DNA from: Prevotellaceae bacterium | GTDB taxonomy: Bacteria > Bacteroidota > Bacteroidia > Bacteroidales > Bacteroidaceae | Length of the DNA: 32,405 bases | Assembly: GCA_022763905.1 (NCBI GenBank) | Contig: JALERS010000046.1 | Coordinates: 1 to 32,405 of the forward strand | Direction of reading: 5' to 3' | Shown: positions 1-7,910 of the stretch, in pieces | Layout: each line of letters starts with the position of its first letter | Position numbering within the stretch: the stretch's first letter is position 1 | The notes under the pieces: generated by a model | Seen by the model: the letters and a program-made list of their open reading frames with translations, nothing else | What the model was told of the DNA's origin: nothing | Database searches by the model: none | Translations under genes and position numbers: made by a program

Positions 1-98
1 AGAGAAATCTTTATTGATTTTCGCTGATTTTTGAAAAGCATACTGCCTGCACTACTTGTTTCATTGTCTGTGGTTGTTCAGAGGGCTCTAAATACACT

Positions 99-107
99 AA
101 TTTGAAT
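99..107. repeat. Left target-site duplication of the MITE-like element
   Basis: AATTTGAAT directly abuts the left inverted repeat at 108 and is repeated exactly at 378-386 next to the right inverted repeat. Confidence 0.6.
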
Positions 108-377
108 TATTACTGTCCGCTAAACATGTTTTTGTGTCGAATAATACGGTTTTTGGCGAAAAACAAGCCCCCCCTCTTAAGAGGTCACAACGGGTGTCCG
201 CTCAAAATTCCGTCTCTCACACGACATAAACCTAACCGTGGATGGCTGTATTTACTATTTTGAGGCATATTCTGTCCCTTTACAGCAACCAAAAGACTAC
301 TTGTGCGTCCAGTATATCGGCTGTCCGAGAAAATAGAAGTCCCTGAAATCACCAAAGATTTTTAGCGGACACCAATA
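108..377. mobile_element. MITE-like non-autonomous element, 270 bp
   Basis: The ends are TATTACTGTCCGCTAAA (108-124) and TTTAGCGGACACCAATA (361-377), inverted copies matching at 15 of 17 positions, with weaker similarity for about seven more bases. Immediately outside both ends is the same 9-bp word AATTTGAAT (99-107 and 378-386), as expected for a target-site duplication. No transposase is encoded, so it would be mobilised in trans or be an internally deleted insertion sequence. A 9-bp duplication is compatible with several IS families, including IS4. A third end-like sequence lies inside at 193-208. The family assignment is open. Confidence 0.65.
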
Positions 378-386
378 AATTTGAAT
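378..386. repeat. Right target-site duplication of the MITE-like element
   Basis: AATTTGAAT directly follows the right inverted repeat ending at 377 and is identical to the 9 bp at 99-107. Confidence 0.6.
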
Positions 387-487
387 GCAATTCACAACGA
401 GTTCCTAGCCAACTTGTACTCCACACAACAGTTCTGCATTTGGGGCATTAAGATATCTCATGTGACTCCATCATCCAGTACCCTTTT

Positions 488-509
488 CAGTACCAGACAG
501 CTGGTACTG
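488..509. other. Perfect 9-bp hairpin
   Basis: CAGTACCAG (488-496) and CTGGTACTG (501-509) are perfect inverted copies around a 4-nt loop ACAG. An overlapping dyad CCAGTACC (475-482) / GGTACTGG (503-510) allows an alternative longer-looped fold, and AGATAT/ATATCT words lie further out. No T-run follows on either strand, so a terminator role is not shown. Function unknown. Confidence 0.45.
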
Positions 510-653
510 GAATATCTAATAACTGCGACTGCCTTTACAACCAATTGACAATCTACTGTTTACAGTAAAACGTTGACGCCGCAGTGTCTTTGCCTTACGC
601 TTCGGAAAATCTGGAAGGATGTATAGAAATATGACATGGACGTGCTTCATAAG

Positions 654-700
654 TTCACCCCCTGCCTGCTCTCAATAGTAGAGAAAGGGTAGGGGGTGAA
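654..700 (-). terminator. Candidate hppA terminator hairpin
   Basis: TTCACCCCCT (654-663) pairs perfectly with AGGGGGTGAA (691-700) just beyond the hppA stop at 722. The 27-nt loop can pair a little further (CTCTC with GAGA). There is no strong U-tract on the minus strand, so this is only terminator-like. Confidence 0.4.
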
Positions 701-721
701 ATGATGGTATAAAAGGAAAGG

Positions 722-3121
722 CTATGCTGTCTTCATGCTATAGAAGGAGCGCCATACGAAGATAAGGGCTATAACGAGGAATACAACTCCAAACAGGGGG
801 GCTATGTCACGGAATCCTTCGCTGATGCCTATCTCCATAGCCAATACGCCAAAGAGAGTGGTAAACTTGATGATGGGGTTCAATGCTACGGAAGAGGTGT
901 CCTTGAAGGGGTCGCCTACCGTATCACCTACTACACTGGCATCGTGCAGGTCGGTGCCCTTGGCCTTGAGGTCTACTTCTACTACTTTCTTGGCATTGTC
1001 CCAAGCTCCACCGGCATTGGCCATGAACACTGCCTGGAAGAGACCGAATACTGCTATGCTCAACAGATAACTGATGAACAGACATACTGCAGTATTGACT
1101 TCTCCAAAACTGTTGGGTGATGACAGACAGGCAAACGACAGGGCAAAACAGAAAATGGCAATGAAGATGTTGATCATGCCTTTTTGGGCAAAATGGGTAC
1201 AGATGCGCACTACTTCCTGCGACTTCTCAATGTCTGCCTTCTTGGGGGAGTTGGCGTCCAGACGGATATTGTCCTTGATGTATCCTACCGCCCGATTGGC
1301 TCCCGTGGTTACTGCCTGCATGGAGGCTCCCGTGAACCAGAAGATGACGCAACCGCCGAGGATGAATCCGAGGATGGAGGCGGGATTGAGCAGATTCAAC
1401 ACTTCTTCGGGCTGGATGCCGAGGGTCTTCTGTATCATCAGGATGAGCGAGAAGATCATGGTGGTGGCGCCTACCACTGCTGTTCCGATGAGAACGGGTT
1501 TGGCGGTGGCCTTGAAGGTATTGCCGGCTCCGTCGTTGGCCTCAAGGTAGTACTTGGCTTTCTCAAAGTCGGGCTTGAAACCATACTGACTTTCTATCTC
1601 GGCAGTGACTTTCTCCTTGTTGTCTTCAATAAGGGAAAGCTCATAGACTGACTGCGCATTGTCGGTGACGGGACCATAACTGTCGACAGCGATGGTGACG
1701 GGGCCCATACCGAGCATACCGAAGGCTACCAGGCCGAAGGCGAAGATGGAATGGTAGGTACCGAATATCTGTTCCAAACCGAAGAAACTGGAGGCCATAT
1801 AGGCTACCAGCATCAGCACAAAGAAGACGAATCCTGTCCAGAAACCGCCGAAATTGCCTGCTACGAGCCCTGAAAGTATATTGAGCGACGCTCCTCCCTG
1901 CTCAGAGGCTTTTACTACATCCTGTACGTGGGTAGAGGAGGGGGAGGTGAAGAGCTTGGTGAACTCGGGGATAAGGGCTGCTCCCAGTGTGCCGCAACTG
2001 ATGATGACTGACAAGGCGAGCCAGTAGCCTTGACCCATCTCTCCCAACAGAAAATAGCTGGAGGCGAAGGTGGCGGCAATGGATACCAGAGAGGTGATCC
2101 ATACGAGGACCGTGAGCGGAGACTCAAAGTTGATATCGTCTGCCTGACCGTAGCGCATGCGGGCAATCGCACCATTGATGTAATAGGAGAGTATGGAGGC
2201 TACTACTCCGAGAATACGCATGATAAATATCCAGACAAGGAGTTTGACCTGCATGTCCTGTGAGGGTACGGCGAGAAGGATGAAGGATACCAGGGCAACA
2301 CCGGTCACGCCGTAGGTTTCGAAGCCGTCGGCGGTGGGGCCGATGCTGTCGCCGGCATTATCGCCTGTACAGTCGGCAATGACACCGGGATTGCGGGGGT
2401 CGTCTTCGCCTATCTTGAACACTACCTTCATGAGGTCGGAACCGATATCGGCTATCTTGGTGAAGATACCGCCGGCAATGCGCAGCGCACTGGCTCCCAG
2501 TGACTCGCCAATGGCGAAACCGATGAAACAGGCTCCTGCCAAGTCGCCGGGCATGAAGAGAAGGATGATCAACATGAGCAACAGTTCTACGCAGATAAGC
2601 ACTACGCCGATGCTCATGCCTGCTCTCAGGGGGATGTTGAGCAGGTCAAGGGGCTGGCGGCGCAACGAGGCGAACGCCATGCGTGAATTGGCGTAGGTGT
2701 TCATGCGAACGCCAAACCATGCTACTCCGTAGGAACCGAGGATGCCTACTACGCTCCAACCGAGGATGAGCAGCACTGCGCCCAACGACAGATGGGAGAG
2801 AATGCCGAAATAGAGGGCAATGGCAGCACCGATAAAGGCAAAAAGGACAACGAGAAACTTGCCCTGCTGACGCAGATAGGTGGAGCAGGTCTTGAAGATG
2901 ACATTGCCTATCTCCAGCATAGCGGGATGGGCCTTGAGACGATGGACTTTAGCAAACTGCCAGCATCCAAACAGGAGACCAAGCAGGACTACGGCGAATC
3001 CCCAATAAAGGATGCCGGCACGTGAACTGAATTCCGCTGGCATCTGAAGGTCGGCTTCTGAAGCCAATGCGCTCATAGGGGCAGCCATCAGGAACAGGGC
3101 TGCAGAAAAGAATCGTTTCAT
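722..3121 (-). CDS. hppA: Membrane-bound ion-translocating pyrophosphatase
   Basis: A 799-residue polytopic inner-membrane enzyme that couples pyrophosphate hydrolysis to H+ and/or Na+ export. The Mg-PPi site is intact: an ADIGSDLMK segment near 224-232, EDDPRNPGVIADCTGDNAGD (239-258), an aspartate in AVDSYGPVTDNAQ (478-490), and a C-terminal GGAWDNAKK (704-712) and GDTVGDPFKDTS (732-743). Many hydrophobic segments run throughout. The start gives a cleavable-looking leader ending near SALASEA. The protein is longer than the usual roughly 670-730 residues, partly from a charged insert at about 494-530. The cation motif reads GNTFKA with Lys537; lysine here normally marks K+-independent enzymes, but this is a divergent branch and I leave the ion open. 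No TAnnTTTG box precedes it, so it may be read through from the mutarotase gene. Confidence 0.95.
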   Translation of the reverse strand: MKRFFSAALFLMAAPMSALASEADLQMPAEFSSRAGILYWGFAVVLLGLLFGCWQFAKVHRLKAHPAMLEIGNVIFKTCSTYLRQQGKFLVVLFAFIGAAIALYFGILSHLSLGAVLLILGWSVVGILGSYGVAWFGVRMNTYANSRMAFASLRRQPLDLLNIPLRAGMSIGVVLICVELLLMLIILLFMPGDLAGACFIGFAIGESLGASALRIAGGIFTKIADIGSDLMKVVFKIGEDDPRNPGVIADCTGDNAGDSIGPTADGFETYGVTGVALVSFILLAVPSQDMQVKLLVWIFIMRILGVVASILSYYINGAIARMRYGQADDINFESPLTVLVWITSLVSIAATFASSYFLLGEMGQGYWLALSVIISCGTLGAALIPEFTKLFTSPSSTHVQDVVKASEQGGASLNILSGLVAGNFGGFWTGFVFFVLMLVAYMASSFFGLEQIFGTYHSIFAFGLVAFGMLGMGPVTIAVDSYGPVTDNAQSVYELSLIEDNKEKVTAEIESQYGFKPDFEKAKYYLEANDGAGNTFKATAKPVLIGTAVVGATTMIFSLILMIQKTLGIQPEEVLNLLNPASILGFILGGCVIFWFTGASMQAVTTGANRAVGYIKDNIRLDANSPKKADIEKSQEVVRICTHFAQKGMINIFIAIFCFALSFACLSSPNSFGEVNTAVCLFISYLLSIAVFGLFQAVFMANAGGAWDNAKKVVEVDLKAKGTDLHDASVVGDTVGDPFKDTSSVALNPIIKFTTLFGVLAMEIGISEGFRDIAPLFGVVFLVIALIFVWRSFYSMKTA

Positions 3122-3178
3122 GACGATAAATGTTGTATGGATTGTGTGTTATTGGTTTTCGGGGCGGAACAAGTCCTG

Positions 3179-3211
3179 ACACAGGTGGGAAGGGAGTCTT
3201 CCCTCCTGTGT
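3179..3211 (-). terminator. Strong hairpin between mutarotase and hppA
   Basis: Arms ACACAGGTGGGAAG (3179-3192) and CTTCCCTCCTGTGT (3198-3211) pair at 13 of 14 positions around a 5-nt loop. It lies downstream of the mutarotase stop (3306) and about 60 nt before the hppA start, so it could terminate the mutarotase transcript or sit in the hppA leader. No U-tract follows on the minus strand. A smaller stem GCTGTC/GACAGC is at 3262-3278. Confidence 0.45.
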
Positions 3212-3305
3212 GGACATCCATGTTCCTTCTGATGGGTTGGGGGGAGTGAGTATCCGGAGATGCTGTCTGACGGACAGCCAACCTTGTCCCACCCCCGACT
3301 AATGT

Positions 3306-4457
3306 TTATTTATTGACTGAAAAGCGGAAAATGGTATGATGGGTGTAAGTCTCTCCCGGTTTCAGATAGGGGGAGGGCCAACTGGGATTGACAAGGCTCT
3401 TGTTGGGGCTGTCGGGGTATACCTGGGTCTCCAGACAGATGGCTGCACGACGATTGTAGACTACGCCTTTCTTGCCGGTGACAGTGCCGTCAAGGAAGTT
3501 GCCGGTGTAAATCTGAATGCCGGGCTGGTCGGTGAGTACCTCCAGTACAATGCCTGTAACGGGTGAGACAACCTTGGCAGCTACGGTCGTGATGTCGTTG
3601 CTTTCACGGAGTACCCAGTTGTGGTCATAGCCGTGGCCGTTGGCCAACTGCTCATTGTCTTCCATGTCAATGCGTGCTCCAATGGGGGTGGGTGTGGTGA
3701 AGTCGAACGGGGTCTCTGCTACAGAGGTGATTTCGCCTGTTGTCATGAAGGTGCTGTCTACCGGAGTGAAGGCATCGGCATTGATGAAGAGGGTATCATC
3801 GGTGATGGGGGTAGAGGCATCTCCGTTGAGATTGAAGTAGGAGTGGTTGGTCATATTCAGAATGGTCTCCTTGTCGGTAGTGCCTTCATACTGGATGTCA
3901 ATGGCATTGTCGTCGGTGAGACGGTAAGTGACGGAGACGGTTACATTGCCGGGAAAGTTCATGTCGCCATCGGGGGAAACAAGGGTGAGTTTCAATCCTG
4001 AAGTGCCGATGGGAGTGGCTTTGAACACTTTGTACTGCCAGCCCTGGGGACCGCCATGCAGACAATGACCGTAATTGTTGACAGGCAACTGAATGGTCTC
4101 TCCGCCTACGCTGATCTGTCCCTTGTTGATGCGGTTGGCATAACGACCGATGGCAGCGCCAAAGTCGCTGGGTATACGGATGTACTGACCGATGCTGTCG
4201 AAGCCCAGCACTACATCCTGCAACTGACCTTTGACATCGGGCACCATAACGGATACGATGCGGGCACCGAAATTGGTAACGCAGACTTCCATGCCGTTCT
4301 TGTTGGTCAATACATACAGGGCGGTACTGTCACCGTCTACAACGGTCTCGAAATCTTTCGGATTGAGACCGGAAAGGGTCTTGACCTCTTGAGAGGACTG
4401 GCAAGAGGAGAACATAGCTCCTAATGCCACGCATAAGGATAAAACTGTTTTCTTCAT
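3306..4457 (-). CDS. galM: Aldose 1-epimerase (galactose mutarotase), lipoprotein
   Basis: A 383-residue GalM-family enzyme interconverting alpha and beta anomers of galactose or glucose. Substrate-binding and catalytic signatures are present: GRYANRINKG (about 104-113), HCLHGGPQGW, TNHSYFNL with the catalytic histidine, GYDHNWVL, and a C-terminal ICLETQVYPDSPN whose glutamate is the usual general base. The N-terminus MKKTVLSLCVALGAMFSSC is a signal peptide ending in a lipobox-like FSSC with Cys19, so the enzyme probably sits in the envelope and acts on sugars before uptake, as is common in Bacteroidales. The nearest upstream gene is 217 bp away and no galK or transporter is adjacent. The start is supported by the signal peptide. 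A -7 box and a 14-bp tandem repeat lie upstream. Confidence 0.92.
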   Translation of the reverse strand: MKKTVLSLCVALGAMFSSCQSSQEVKTLSGLNPKDFETVVDGDSTALYVLTNKNGMEVCVTNFGARIVSVMVPDVKGQLQDVVLGFDSIGQYIRIPSDFGAAIGRYANRINKGQISVGGETIQLPVNNYGHCLHGGPQGWQYKVFKATPIGTSGLKLTLVSPDGDMNFPGNVTVSVTYRLTDDNAIDIQYEGTTDKETILNMTNHSYFNLNGDASTPITDDTLFINADAFTPVDSTFMTTGEITSVAETPFDFTTPTPIGARIDMEDNEQLANGHGYDHNWVLRESNDITTVAAKVVSPVTGIVLEVLTDQPGIQIYTGNFLDGTVTGKKGVVYNRRAAICLETQVYPDSPNKSLVNPSWPSPYLKPGETYTHHTIFRFSVNK

Positions 4458-4520
4458 AATGGTATTTGTGTTTTTTTTATTGGATTGTCTTGAAATGGGT
4501 CAATCGTTATGGTTTTTCAT

Positions 4521-4562
4521 GATGTTGCAATGTCGATGTTGCAATGTTGATGTTGCAAATGT
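4521..4562. repeat. Three tandem 14-bp repeats upstream of the mutarotase gene
   Basis: The units GATGTTGCAATGTC (4521-4534), GATGTTGCAATGTT (4535-4548) and GATGTTGCAAATGT (4549-4562) follow each other without gaps. Each carries the palindrome TTGCAA (4525, 4539, 4553). The last copy overlaps the candidate -7 box at 4556-4563, so the array covers the likely transcription start and early leader. This placement fits an operator or a leader RNA-binding site; function not shown. Confidence 0.7.
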
Positions 4563-4563
4563 A
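4556..4563 (-). promoter_or_regulatory. Candidate -7 box for the mutarotase gene
   Basis: On the minus strand this reads TACATTTG, an exact match to the Bacteroidetes TAnnTTTG consensus, about 95 nt before the start codon. No good -33 TTTG is seen (best TCTG with a 21-nt spacer). Confidence 0.35.
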
Positions 4564-4674
4564 GTGTAAAAATGTTGAACAGTACAGATTATGACAGATG
4601 AATTTTCTTTTAAAATTTTTCTTCTTGTTTCCTGAAGGAATGCGGACAGGGGAGAATGACTGTTTTTATTCTTG

Positions 4675-7566
4675 TTATCGTCTGGAGATGCGTACTTTCT
4701 GACGGCCGATGACGTAGATGCCACTTCCCAAGGTGCGCATGGCCTCCTGAAGGGTGATGCCCGCAGCCACCTCCTGGCCATCGAGGGTATAGACGGTGAC
4801 GGGCTGATGAGGAGGAGAGGAAACGGAGGGTGACGGGATGCCTGTGAGTCCGGAACGGGTGAGGGTAGCGTCGGGAGTGCCAAGGGTCTGTACTTCCTTG
4901 CGGACAATGTAGCCTGTATTGGCAGGGATGGTGCCGGTACCAATGGTGGGTATACCATTGCTGATGGTGCATACGGTGGAGACCAGCTTGGTGTGGTCTA
5001 AGACTCCATGCATACCATTGACGGTGAGGGCACTGGCCGTTACATCAGCGGGAGGAGCTACATGCAGCAGAAGAGTGTCGGAGACATCGGTAGAACGGGT
5101 GACCATAATCATGGGTTCGCCTGCCTCAAAACTGCTCTTTTCCTGTAGGTAGAGTGTGGTGAGGGCGGGCATGCCTACCAGGGTGTAGGTGTGCAGACGG
5201 CTACTGTCAGCAGCGTTGACGGTGAAAGGCCAGGGGAATGTCATGATGCTGACTTCCTGAGCGGCGACAGGCAGTGTCATAGTCTGTATCCGGGCATCGG
5301 GTACTTCCCTGAAAGTCCATGTGGGAAGACTGGATGGAAGCAATACGGCCTGATGGTCCTGAATGGCCAATGAGTAGGAGGGAAGACGGGTGGACTGGAG
5401 ACTGAAGCGGTCGGTAGCAGTGAGGGATGCGGTGACGGGACTGCCTGTCGGCCCCATCGACACACTCTCGCCTGAGAAGGTGAGACAGAGTCCTGTAGCC
5501 CGATTCTGTAGGAGCACACTGTCGCCCGCCCCAGCTGCCAGGAGGCGCCACATGCCGTAGGCGTTGCTTTCAACGGGCGGTACTTGGGTAGCAACAGTTT
5601 TCCAGCAGAGGGGAGCGCCACTGCCATTGCCCTGTGCCATGAGAAGACGGTAAGTGCCACTGGAGGCTGCATCGGCAGAAAGGATGTAATACCAAGTGCC
5701 TAAACGGTAGGTGACGAGGGATGACTCAAATTGACGGAGGGTGGACTTGAGGAGTGTGATCAAGGAATCACATTCATCCAGTGTGTATCGTCCTGTGGCC
5801 CAGGCTATGCGTACCTTGGTGTAGACGCTTTTCAGCATTTGGTAGGAAGCTGAATCGGTCTGTCCGAAACCAGTGCCTATAGAGTGACTGTCAAGGCGCT
5901 TCTTGGACAAGGAGACGGTTTCGCCCAGCAGCGTCTTCAAATTGAGCCGCCAACGCAGACGGGAGGCTGTCTGCCTGTAAAGTTGCCACGAGGCACTGTC
6001 TATCTGTGTGCCCGCCAGCAGAAGGGGACGGAACTGCCCGGTGAGGAGGGACAGGGAGTCGGTGAGACGGGCGGTGACGTCATCTGTGTAATAAGGCGAT
6101 TGGAGGGTGTCCTCCTTGTTGAGATACAACTGAAGTTCAGAACAGGTAAACTGAGGATTGCTGTTGCGTATCTTCATAGCTGGCGTCTGCATGATGCTGA
6201 GACGTACATGGCGGTAGGGGCGGTGAAGGGATATGCCTTGCGACTCGTATTCCTGCAGGGCATCACCGCCAAAGTTTTCGATATCGGTAATATGCTGCCA
6301 GGTGTTGCCGTCGTGAGAGGCGGAAATGCGGATGCCTTGCCAACGGTCGGCGATGCCGTAGACATCGCTGTTGCGCCGGCAATAGGTGAAGCGGAAACGG
6401 CTCACATCGGAACGTTGAAAGTCTATTTGGAGGTAGTGGGGCTGTTCGGGAGGATTGCTGGACCAGAGCGAGTGGAAATAGGTGTCCTTGTTGCCGTCGG
6501 TGAGGTGGGCGGTTTCCGATTCGATGCCGGGCTCAGCGGCATCATAAGATATTTGACACAGGGGGTCGGAGGAGGCTGTATGGAGCAGGAGTTTCTCGGA
6601 GGTGCTGACATAGGTGTGGGCGGAGTCCTGCAGGAGCAGATTGCGCTCCAGTAGGGCGAGTTGATCCTCCTGAGGACTTGTGGTCCAGTAGATGTCGGCA
6701 TAATGGGGATTGTGGTCGGAGCGGTAGGTGCCATTGGACAGTGCACTGGAGGCAATGTAGGCTTTGCGGACATGGATGCCCCGTGTAAGCATGATGTAGT
6801 CGAGTTTGCGGTTGGGATTCCACGAAGAAAAAGTCAGACCCGTTCCTTCTCTGACGGGAGCGATGAGCCATGCGTCGTTCATAGGAATAAGGTATTGGGC
6901 AGCCTGTGTGTAGGCACCGCTTTCTGTAGTGGATACGTTGAAGTCGCCCGTAACCATGGCAGGCATAGCGCCATATTGGTCCATAGTGGCCTGCATGTGC
7001 GACTTGAGAACTTCCATCTGGTGGGTGCGTGCCTCGTCACTGATGTGATCCAAATGGGTATTGGTGTAAAGGAAGCGAGCCTGTGTGGCTTTGTCTCGGA
7101 AAATGGCCCAAGTAGCGATGCGGCGGCACTGAGAATTCCAGTTGGAAGATGGCTTGTCGGGAGTCAGCGACAACCAGTAGGTACCGTAGTCTTCCACCAG
7201 AAAGCGATTGCGGTTGTAGATGATGTTGCTGTATTCGCCCGACTCCGCTCCATTGTCACGTGCTACTCCTATCATGGAGTAACCCGACCAACCCGCCAAC
7301 AAATCCATGAGAACATCGCGTACGGGTTCCTGCATGCCCAGAAGGTCAGGAGCAGTCTGACGCAGAAAAACCCGCAGGGAATCCCTGCGCTCCTGCCAGG
7401 TGTTGACACCGGTGGCATCTACTCCGCCTATCTTCTTGGGTACGTTGTAAGTCATGATGCGCAGACTCACGGTGGCAGCAGGGGCTGCTAGAAAGGATAA
7501 CAGGCAACATATGCTCAAGAGAAATAGATGGAGTCGTTTCGAAACGGTAGATTTTATGATATTCAT
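4675..7566 (-). CDS. Secreted endonuclease/exonuclease/phosphatase-fold protein with discoidin and ricin-like domains
   Basis: A 963-residue multidomain protein. Residues 1-31 are a signal peptide. Residues about 34-292 form an EEP (DNase I/sphingomyelinase-like) fold with an apparently complete metal-dependent phosphodiesterase site: N41 (TYNV), E80 (GMQEP), H171/D173 (NTHLDH), D208/N210 (TGDFN), D256 (LDYIM), D284/H285 (RSDHNP). Residues about 330-482 resemble an F5/8 type C (discoidin) carbohydrate-binding domain. A helical linker follows, then a segment at about 625-755 with ricin-like features (SVLLQNRATGLCL). The last roughly 45 residues (VTVYTLDGQEV, LGSGIYVIGRQKV) resemble a type A sorting tail of the type IX secretion system. 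The likely location is the cell surface or medium; the substrate (nucleic acid, phospholipid or sugar phosphate) is unresolved. It stands alone, divergent from the tlpA-like gene. Confidence 0.85.
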   Translation of the reverse strand: MNIIKSTVSKRLHLFLLSICCLLSFLAAPAATVSLRIMTYNVPKKIGGVDATGVNTWQERRDSLRVFLRQTAPDLLGMQEPVRDVLMDLLAGWSGYSMIGVARDNGAESGEYSNIIYNRNRFLVEDYGTYWLSLTPDKPSSNWNSQCRRIATWAIFRDKATQARFLYTNTHLDHISDEARTHQMEVLKSHMQATMDQYGAMPAMVTGDFNVSTTESGAYTQAAQYLIPMNDAWLIAPVREGTGLTFSSWNPNRKLDYIMLTRGIHVRKAYIASSALSNGTYRSDHNPHYADIYWTTSPQEDQLALLERNLLLQDSAHTYVSTSEKLLLHTASSDPLCQISYDAAEPGIESETAHLTDGNKDTYFHSLWSSNPPEQPHYLQIDFQRSDVSRFRFTYCRRNSDVYGIADRWQGIRISASHDGNTWQHITDIENFGGDALQEYESQGISLHRPYRHVRLSIMQTPAMKIRNSNPQFTCSELQLYLNKEDTLQSPYYTDDVTARLTDSLSLLTGQFRPLLLAGTQIDSASWQLYRQTASRLRWRLNLKTLLGETVSLSKKRLDSHSIGTGFGQTDSASYQMLKSVYTKVRIAWATGRYTLDECDSLITLLKSTLRQFESSLVTYRLGTWYYILSADAASSGTYRLLMAQGNGSGAPLCWKTVATQVPPVESNAYGMWRLLAAGAGDSVLLQNRATGLCLTFSGESVSMGPTGSPVTASLTATDRFSLQSTRLPSYSLAIQDHQAVLLPSSLPTWTFREVPDARIQTMTLPVAAQEVSIMTFPWPFTVNAADSSRLHTYTLVGMPALTTLYLQEKSSFEAGEPMIMVTRSTDVSDTLLLHVAPPADVTASALTVNGMHGVLDHTKLVSTVCTISNGIPTIGTGTIPANTGYIVRKEVQTLGTPDATLTRSGLTGIPSPSVSSPPHQPVTVYTLDGQEVAAGITLQEAMRTLGSGIYVIGRQKVRISRR

Positions 7567-7588
7567 TTTTAGAATGGATATTGTGAAG

Positions 7589-7596
7589 CAAAAGTA
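7589..7596 (-). promoter_or_regulatory. Candidate -7 box for the EEP protein gene
   Basis: Minus strand reads TACTTTTG, an exact TAnnTTTG match, about 22 nt before the start codon at 7566. No convincing -33 box. Confidence 0.4.
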
Positions 7597-7682
7597 GCAA
7601 ATTAATTGAATTGATTTCTTTATAAATGATGAAATTACAAAGAACTTGCTGGAATGGCCTAAAGAAATTTTTCTTCCTGCCT

Positions 7683-7714
7683 ATTGTGGGGGTAAAAAAA
7701 AATACCTACATTTG
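7683..7714 (+). promoter_or_regulatory. Candidate promoter of the thioredoxin-like lipoprotein gene
   Basis: ATTG (7683-7686), a 20-nt spacer and TACATTTG (7707-7714) match the Bacteroidetes -33/-7 pattern. Transcription would start near 7721, leaving a leader of about 190 nt. Confidence 0.45.
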
Positions 7715-7910
7715 TTTGCCAAGTTTGTGAGTTTGGAAAAAACAGCCGAAAAGGATTCAGGAGGCTCTTCCTGCCGTCCTTGGCTGTCATCCTCCACTCC
7801 TCATGCCGCTCCCTGTTCCCGCCAACAGGCTTTTGCCTTTTCCCGACATGCAGGAGAAACGGAGCGGAGGACTGAAAATATAGAAAAACATCCCAAAGAA
7901 CCATTTTGAT

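Larger units (their letters stand above)
1..721. other. Gene-free region downstream of hppA
   Basis: No convincing coding region is present. The stretch holds a MITE-like element with flanking direct repeats (99-386), a 12-bp palindrome CCTCTTAAGAGG (173-184), a strong hairpin with arms CAGTACCAG and CTGGTACTG (488-509), a dyad TACTGTTTACAGTA (554-567) and a terminator-like hairpin next to the hppA stop (654-700). An open frame from 181 to about 336 encodes some fifty residues without a recognisable family and lies inside the element, so I do not call it a gene. The far left end may be the downstream region of a gene outside the window. Confidence 0.6.
7567..7910. other. Divergent intergenic region, 344 bp
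   Basis: It separates the EEP protein gene (minus) from the thioredoxin-like gene (plus). It carries a -7 box for each direction (7589-7596 minus; 7707-7714 plus). The plus-strand leader of about 190 nt contains nested inverted repeats: CCTGTT/AACAGG (7812-7817, 7824-7829) and CCGCTCC/GGAGCGG (7806-7812, 7861-7867). No credible small gene was found. Confidence 0.55.

Noticed and set aside
181..336. Open frame of about fifty codons inside the MITE-like element
   Set aside because: No start codon context and no recognised family; could be a transposase tail fossil but cannot be shown.
5884..6654. 256-codon plus-strand open frame
   Set aside because: It is antisense to the well-supported EEP protein gene and its translation shows no family motif; it follows from the codon use of the real gene.
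7646..7909. 87-codon plus-strand frame before the thioredoxin-like gene
   Set aside because: It begins upstream of the promoter candidate at 7683-7714 and its translation looks like non-coding leader.
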